Assembly: GCA_003260075.1 (NCBI GenBank)
Contig: QLIY01000316.1
Span: forward strand, 62,001-126,000
Origin: Phallusia mammillata
Lineage: Eukaryota; Chordata; Ascidiacea; Phlebobranchia; Ascidiidae
Direction: 5' to 3'
DNA length: 64,000 nucleotides
Shown: in pieces, positions 61,101-64,000 of the stretch
Layout: every line of letters begins with the position of its first letter
Numbering within the stretch: the stretch's first letter is position 1
The notes under the pieces: model-generated
Databases searched by the model: none
Seen by the model: the letters and a program-made list of their open reading frames with translations, nothing else
What the model was told of the DNA's origin: nothing
Position numbers and translations under genes: made by a program

Positions 61101-63483
61101 AACATTTGTTTTAAATCAACATATCTTTTTACGGACTGGAGCTTGCATACTCCCTTGTGCAGTTATATTGATCATTGTTGGAACTATCATTAATAACATT
61201 TTTTGATTCAGGTTTTCATTTGCTGATGCCTGTGAGTTTGATGTCTGGGTATAGCTTCAATTGGCAAACTTTTGCAGCTACTAGATTTGGTGTTGGCTTT
61301 CTTTCAGGTGGTGCAAGTTTGGTGCAGTTTATTTATACACAAGAAATGATTGGTCGCAAATGGTGGGCTTACACAGGTATCTATGTTAGACTTTTACACC
61401 TAAATTTACCATAAAAATGTGTTGGTTTTACACCAAAGATGAAACATATTCATATTGGGATCAGCCCTGAAGTGTCTATGCAGACCAGCAATCACAGCAT
61501 ACATATCGATAAATCATAGTATGCCAGGCCTATTAAAGGCATTATACCGAATCAGCTGGTCTCCCAAGCATTCCCATATGGCAAGGCACATGCTGGAAAA
61601 ATCTAGATTGTGATGGTATTCGAACCGACAACAGGAGTCTTTTCCAGACTCATGTTCTACCAACTGAACTACACAGGCTCACTGGAGAAACCGCCGAAAG
61701 TCAAATCAGTACAACGTACAACGATTCGGTACAATGCCTTTGATAGGCCTGGCGTACTATGATTTTACACCAAATGAACCTTTTTATATGCCCCCCCCCC
61801 GCCGAAAGTCAAATCAGTACAACGTACAATGATTCGGTACAACGCCTTTGATAGGCCTGGCGTACTATGATTTTACACCAAATAAACCTTTTTATATAAG
61901 TAATAGAGTATGAATGTTTTTACTAGGCCTGGTGGTAAGTGCTACATTTGCAGTGGGAATTGTGTTGACCTCTGTAACAGCATTTTACATTACTCCATGG
62001 CGTCTACTCACAAAGACTATTGCCTACCTTCAGATTATTCCAACGCTTTGTATATGGTTAGTACATCTATTGAAATTTAGTTCCAAACATAAAATACATT
62101 TTAAATGTTTTTAAATCTACATACTTTAGTTTAAAGTTACACGATGAAGCATTGATAAGTAAATACCTAAACGACCCCCCCCCCCAATATACATACTTTA
62201 GTTTAAAGTTACATGATGAAGCATTGATAAGAAAATACTTAAACAACAACAAAAATTGTGAAAACTATTCTTTAAAATCACCTGTTTGTAGTGGTTTTAT
62301 AGCATGACTACCTTGTTCTTTACAGTTGTGTGTTTTAACAATTTTGTTTTATTTTTTATTTTCTTATCCCACAAGATAGTGTGATAAGCCACTAACTTTT
62401 GCAAATCAGGAAAAAATATCAGGGCTGGTAGTTTGTCTGAAAATTTATTGCAGAAATCATACTTTGTTTATAAGAAACACAAACATAAACAACCATTTAG
62501 ATTTTTTGTTTTCATAAATTTTACATGAAAAATATAAATTTGACTGCAGGACATTGTGTGAGTCTCCACGATGGTTGTATTCAAAGGGCAGATTGGTTGA
62601 AACTGAAATGCTGTTGGTTAAAGTTGCAAAGCGCAATGGTCTCAAGGACCCAGGTAAAGCAACTTCAAGGCCATATTGCATTTTTGAGGGTTGTGGTATC
62701 AGACCTGTACACTTTTTTTTAAACTTAAAGGATAAAAACAATTGTTTTCGCACACTGTATTTGCAGTAGTCCATAAATAACATCATGAGTTTGAATTTGC
62801 TTTATTCTTTGTCCCCCCCCCCCTGTACACTTTTTTTTAAACTTAAAGGATAAAAACAATTGTTTTCGCATACTGTATTTGCAGTAGTCCATAAATAACA
62901 TCATGAGTTTAAATTTGCTTTATTCTTTGCGTTGGGTGGAAAATACACTTAAAACAATGCCATTTTGTTAAACTCTTTGTTTAAATCAGCAGAATCTTTT
63001 AAAAAAAATGATAAAAGTGGTAAAAACTTTATTTTATGATTTGGATTCCTATTCTATTTGATCAACTATGCTTGTACATCTACTGCAGATTTTTGTTTTT
63101 ACTGTGATATGGTACATGTATAGCTTTAAAACTAACATAAAAAAATTGTAATTTTTTGCAGTTGTAAGCCTCCGTAAAAAGGTTGATAAGGTAAATCAAC
63201 ATTACACCCTGATTGATCTTTTAGGGAATAGTGAAACAAGAAAGCGAGCTTTAATAATGGCATATTTATGGTAAGTGTGTGATACCATAATCATTACCCA
63301 GGGGTATTGTTATCCTTATGGACTTTCTTTTCTATTTTACAGGTTTGTCAACAGTTTTATTTATTATGCACTTGCTTTGGCTGCAAGCGACATCAGCGAA
63401 AATCTTTACCTCAGTGAGGGTCTGCAAGGACTAGCTGAATTCCCTGCACTGCTGTTTTGCCTTATCACTATTAACAGAACTTG
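58125..63483 (+). CDS. SLC22-type organic ion transporter, copy B (5' part)
   Basis: A tandem paralogue of copy A with the same exon plan. Exons: 58125-58211, 58570-58677, 59299-59428 (or 60627-60756), 61212-61376, 61927-62056, 62550-62653, 63162-63270, 63343-63483. Exon lengths and phases equal those of copy A (87, 108, 130, 165, 130, 104, 109, 141). Visible motifs: [63 protein letters not shown]. It has the same short first extracellular loop as copy A. Exons 9-12 would lie beyond the window, since nothing similar is seen up to 64000. High identity of coding exons with diverged introns points to a local duplication. The substrate is unknown. Confidence 0.87.
58342..58497 (+). pseudogene. 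Partial repeat of transporter B exon 1 and intron 1
   Basis: After a C11 run (58331-58341) the end of exon 1 (58342-58386, [15 protein letters not shown]) and the first part of intron 1 appear again with small differences. It lacks the start codon. Haplotype copy. Confidence 0.75.
59833..61165 (+). pseudogene. Second copy of transporter B exons 2 and 3
   Basis: Across C10 (59823-59832) the region from exon 2 onward is repeated: exon 2 at 59833-59938 (lacking its first bases and acceptor) and exon 3 at 60627-60756. A single N at 60252 sits inside, with a further short overlap on its two sides (ACATACTTACTATTCACTG occurs before and after). Copies differ by scattered bases and small indels. One set of exons belongs to each haplotype. 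Confidence 0.8.
61510..61775 (-). repeat. tRNA-like element enclosed by long inverted repeats
   Basis: AAATCATAGTATGCCAGGCC and the following bases to CGAATCA (about 61510-61550) return in reverse complement at about 61725-61773. Between them the minus strand 61680-61615 reads TAGTTCAGTTGGTAGAAC (A box), a hairpin and GGTTCGAATACC (B box). The right end is repeated across C10 (61791-61800) as a haplotype copy. It lies in intron 4 of transporter B. Confidence 0.65.
62114..62937. repeat. Two haplotype copy pairs in transporter B introns
   Basis: 62114-62174 repeats at 62186-62246 across C11 (62175-62185). 62699-62812 repeats at 62824-62937 across C11 (62813-62823). Exon 6 lies between the pairs and is not affected. 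Confidence 0.7.
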
Positions 63484-64000
63484 GTAAGCATTAAAGTACA
63501 GTAAACCTTGGTTAAACCGGATTCGGTTAATCCAGATTTTCACCTAATTTGAACAAAACTTAAAGGTACATTGTTTTGTAATGTGGTAAGGTATTAACTG
63601 ATCGATATTAGATACTCTGGATCTTTGCCTAATCTGGACAATTTTTTTGGACCAAATGGATCCGGATTAACTGAGGCTTACTGTAGTAATGATATGTGTT
63701 GACGCTGTGAATTCATGTTTTAATGTGTGTACATGTAAAGACATCTGTAGGTTCTATGTTATCTCAGTTTTTATCGATGATTCTGTGTTTAGTTTATTTA
63801 ATTCGTTGATGCAAAAGTTGCAACAGGAGTCTTTCTAGCTTGCATTGATGGTGGTACTTATATGCCTGAATAGTACAACACAATTTTGTATTTAACTTTC
63901 TATCTAACCTTCCACTTATCCATATTTTTGCTGTTAAGGGTGATATTGCACATAGCCCACCATGTTTGTTTTTGCTTTTTTGTTTGAAGTTTTATTCTTT
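63484..64000. other. Start of transporter B intron 8
   Basis: Contains a pogo-like MITE (63497-63685) with TACAGTAAACC...CTTACTGTA ends. Apart from this no exon or other feature was found up to the window end. Confidence 0.6.

Larger units (their letters stand above)
549..62823. other. Set of 36 G or C homopolymer runs, probable disguised gaps
   Basis: Long runs: G49 30615-30663, G92 44193-44284, G87 48940-49026, G24 49369-49392, C42 57917-57958. The other 31 are about 10 long (10-14). All are G up to 54380 and all are C from 57066. Most are flanked by two copies of the same sequence. The nature of the runs is inferred; their positions and flanks are seen directly. Confidence 0.85.

Noticed and set aside
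1-64000. CRISPR arrays, operons, ribosome binding sites or prophage
   Set aside because: The gene structure is clearly eukaryotic with spliced exons. The repeats lack regular spacers.

Overview
This is a eukaryotic, intron-rich, AT-rich animal window. My best guess is an ascidian tunicate of the Ciona type: compact metazoan genes, short GT-AG introns, strong allelic divergence between repeated copies, and many hAT-type miniature elements. The sequence alone does not prove the species. Coding regions were found by joining exons at GT/AG sites with consistent reading phase and by recognising protein families.

Layout. (1) 1888-11585, plus strand: a seven-exon gene for an 803-residue type I membrane protein with a signal peptide, two CUB-like extracellular modules, one membrane segment and a long tyrosine- and proline-rich cytoplasmic tail. 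(2) 14096-47443, plus: a 31-exon phospholipase D of the PLD1/PLD2 class (PX, PH, two HKD motifs), about 1145 residues. (3) 51041-56770, plus: a 12-exon SLC22-type organic ion transporter (502 residues), in which exons 7-10 lie on the minus strand because 54381-56058 is reversed. (4) 58125 to beyond the window, plus: a tandem paralogue of that transporter, with exons 1-8 visible. The two transporters share their 5' flank as well as their coding exons. No pathway links PLD or the CUB protein to the transporters.

Assembly state matters for every reading of this window. There are 36 runs of G (1-54.4 kb) or C (57-64 kb), mostly 9-14 bases long. Most sit between two diverged copies of the same 60-1250 bp, so several exons appear twice, one copy often cut off. 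The simplest explanation is that the runs are N gaps rewritten as G, with the two haplotypes laid end to end. The change from G to C and the reversed transporter block mark contigs joined in different orientations.

Repeats fill the introns: hAT-like MITEs with 8-bp target duplications, pogo/Tigger-like MITEs, a tRNA-like element enclosed in long inverted repeats, and two families that carry hammerhead ribozyme structures. The hammerheads (plus strand 53189-53240, minus strand 27703-27753, with decayed relatives at about 9163, 28096 and 32985) are the most interesting biology here.
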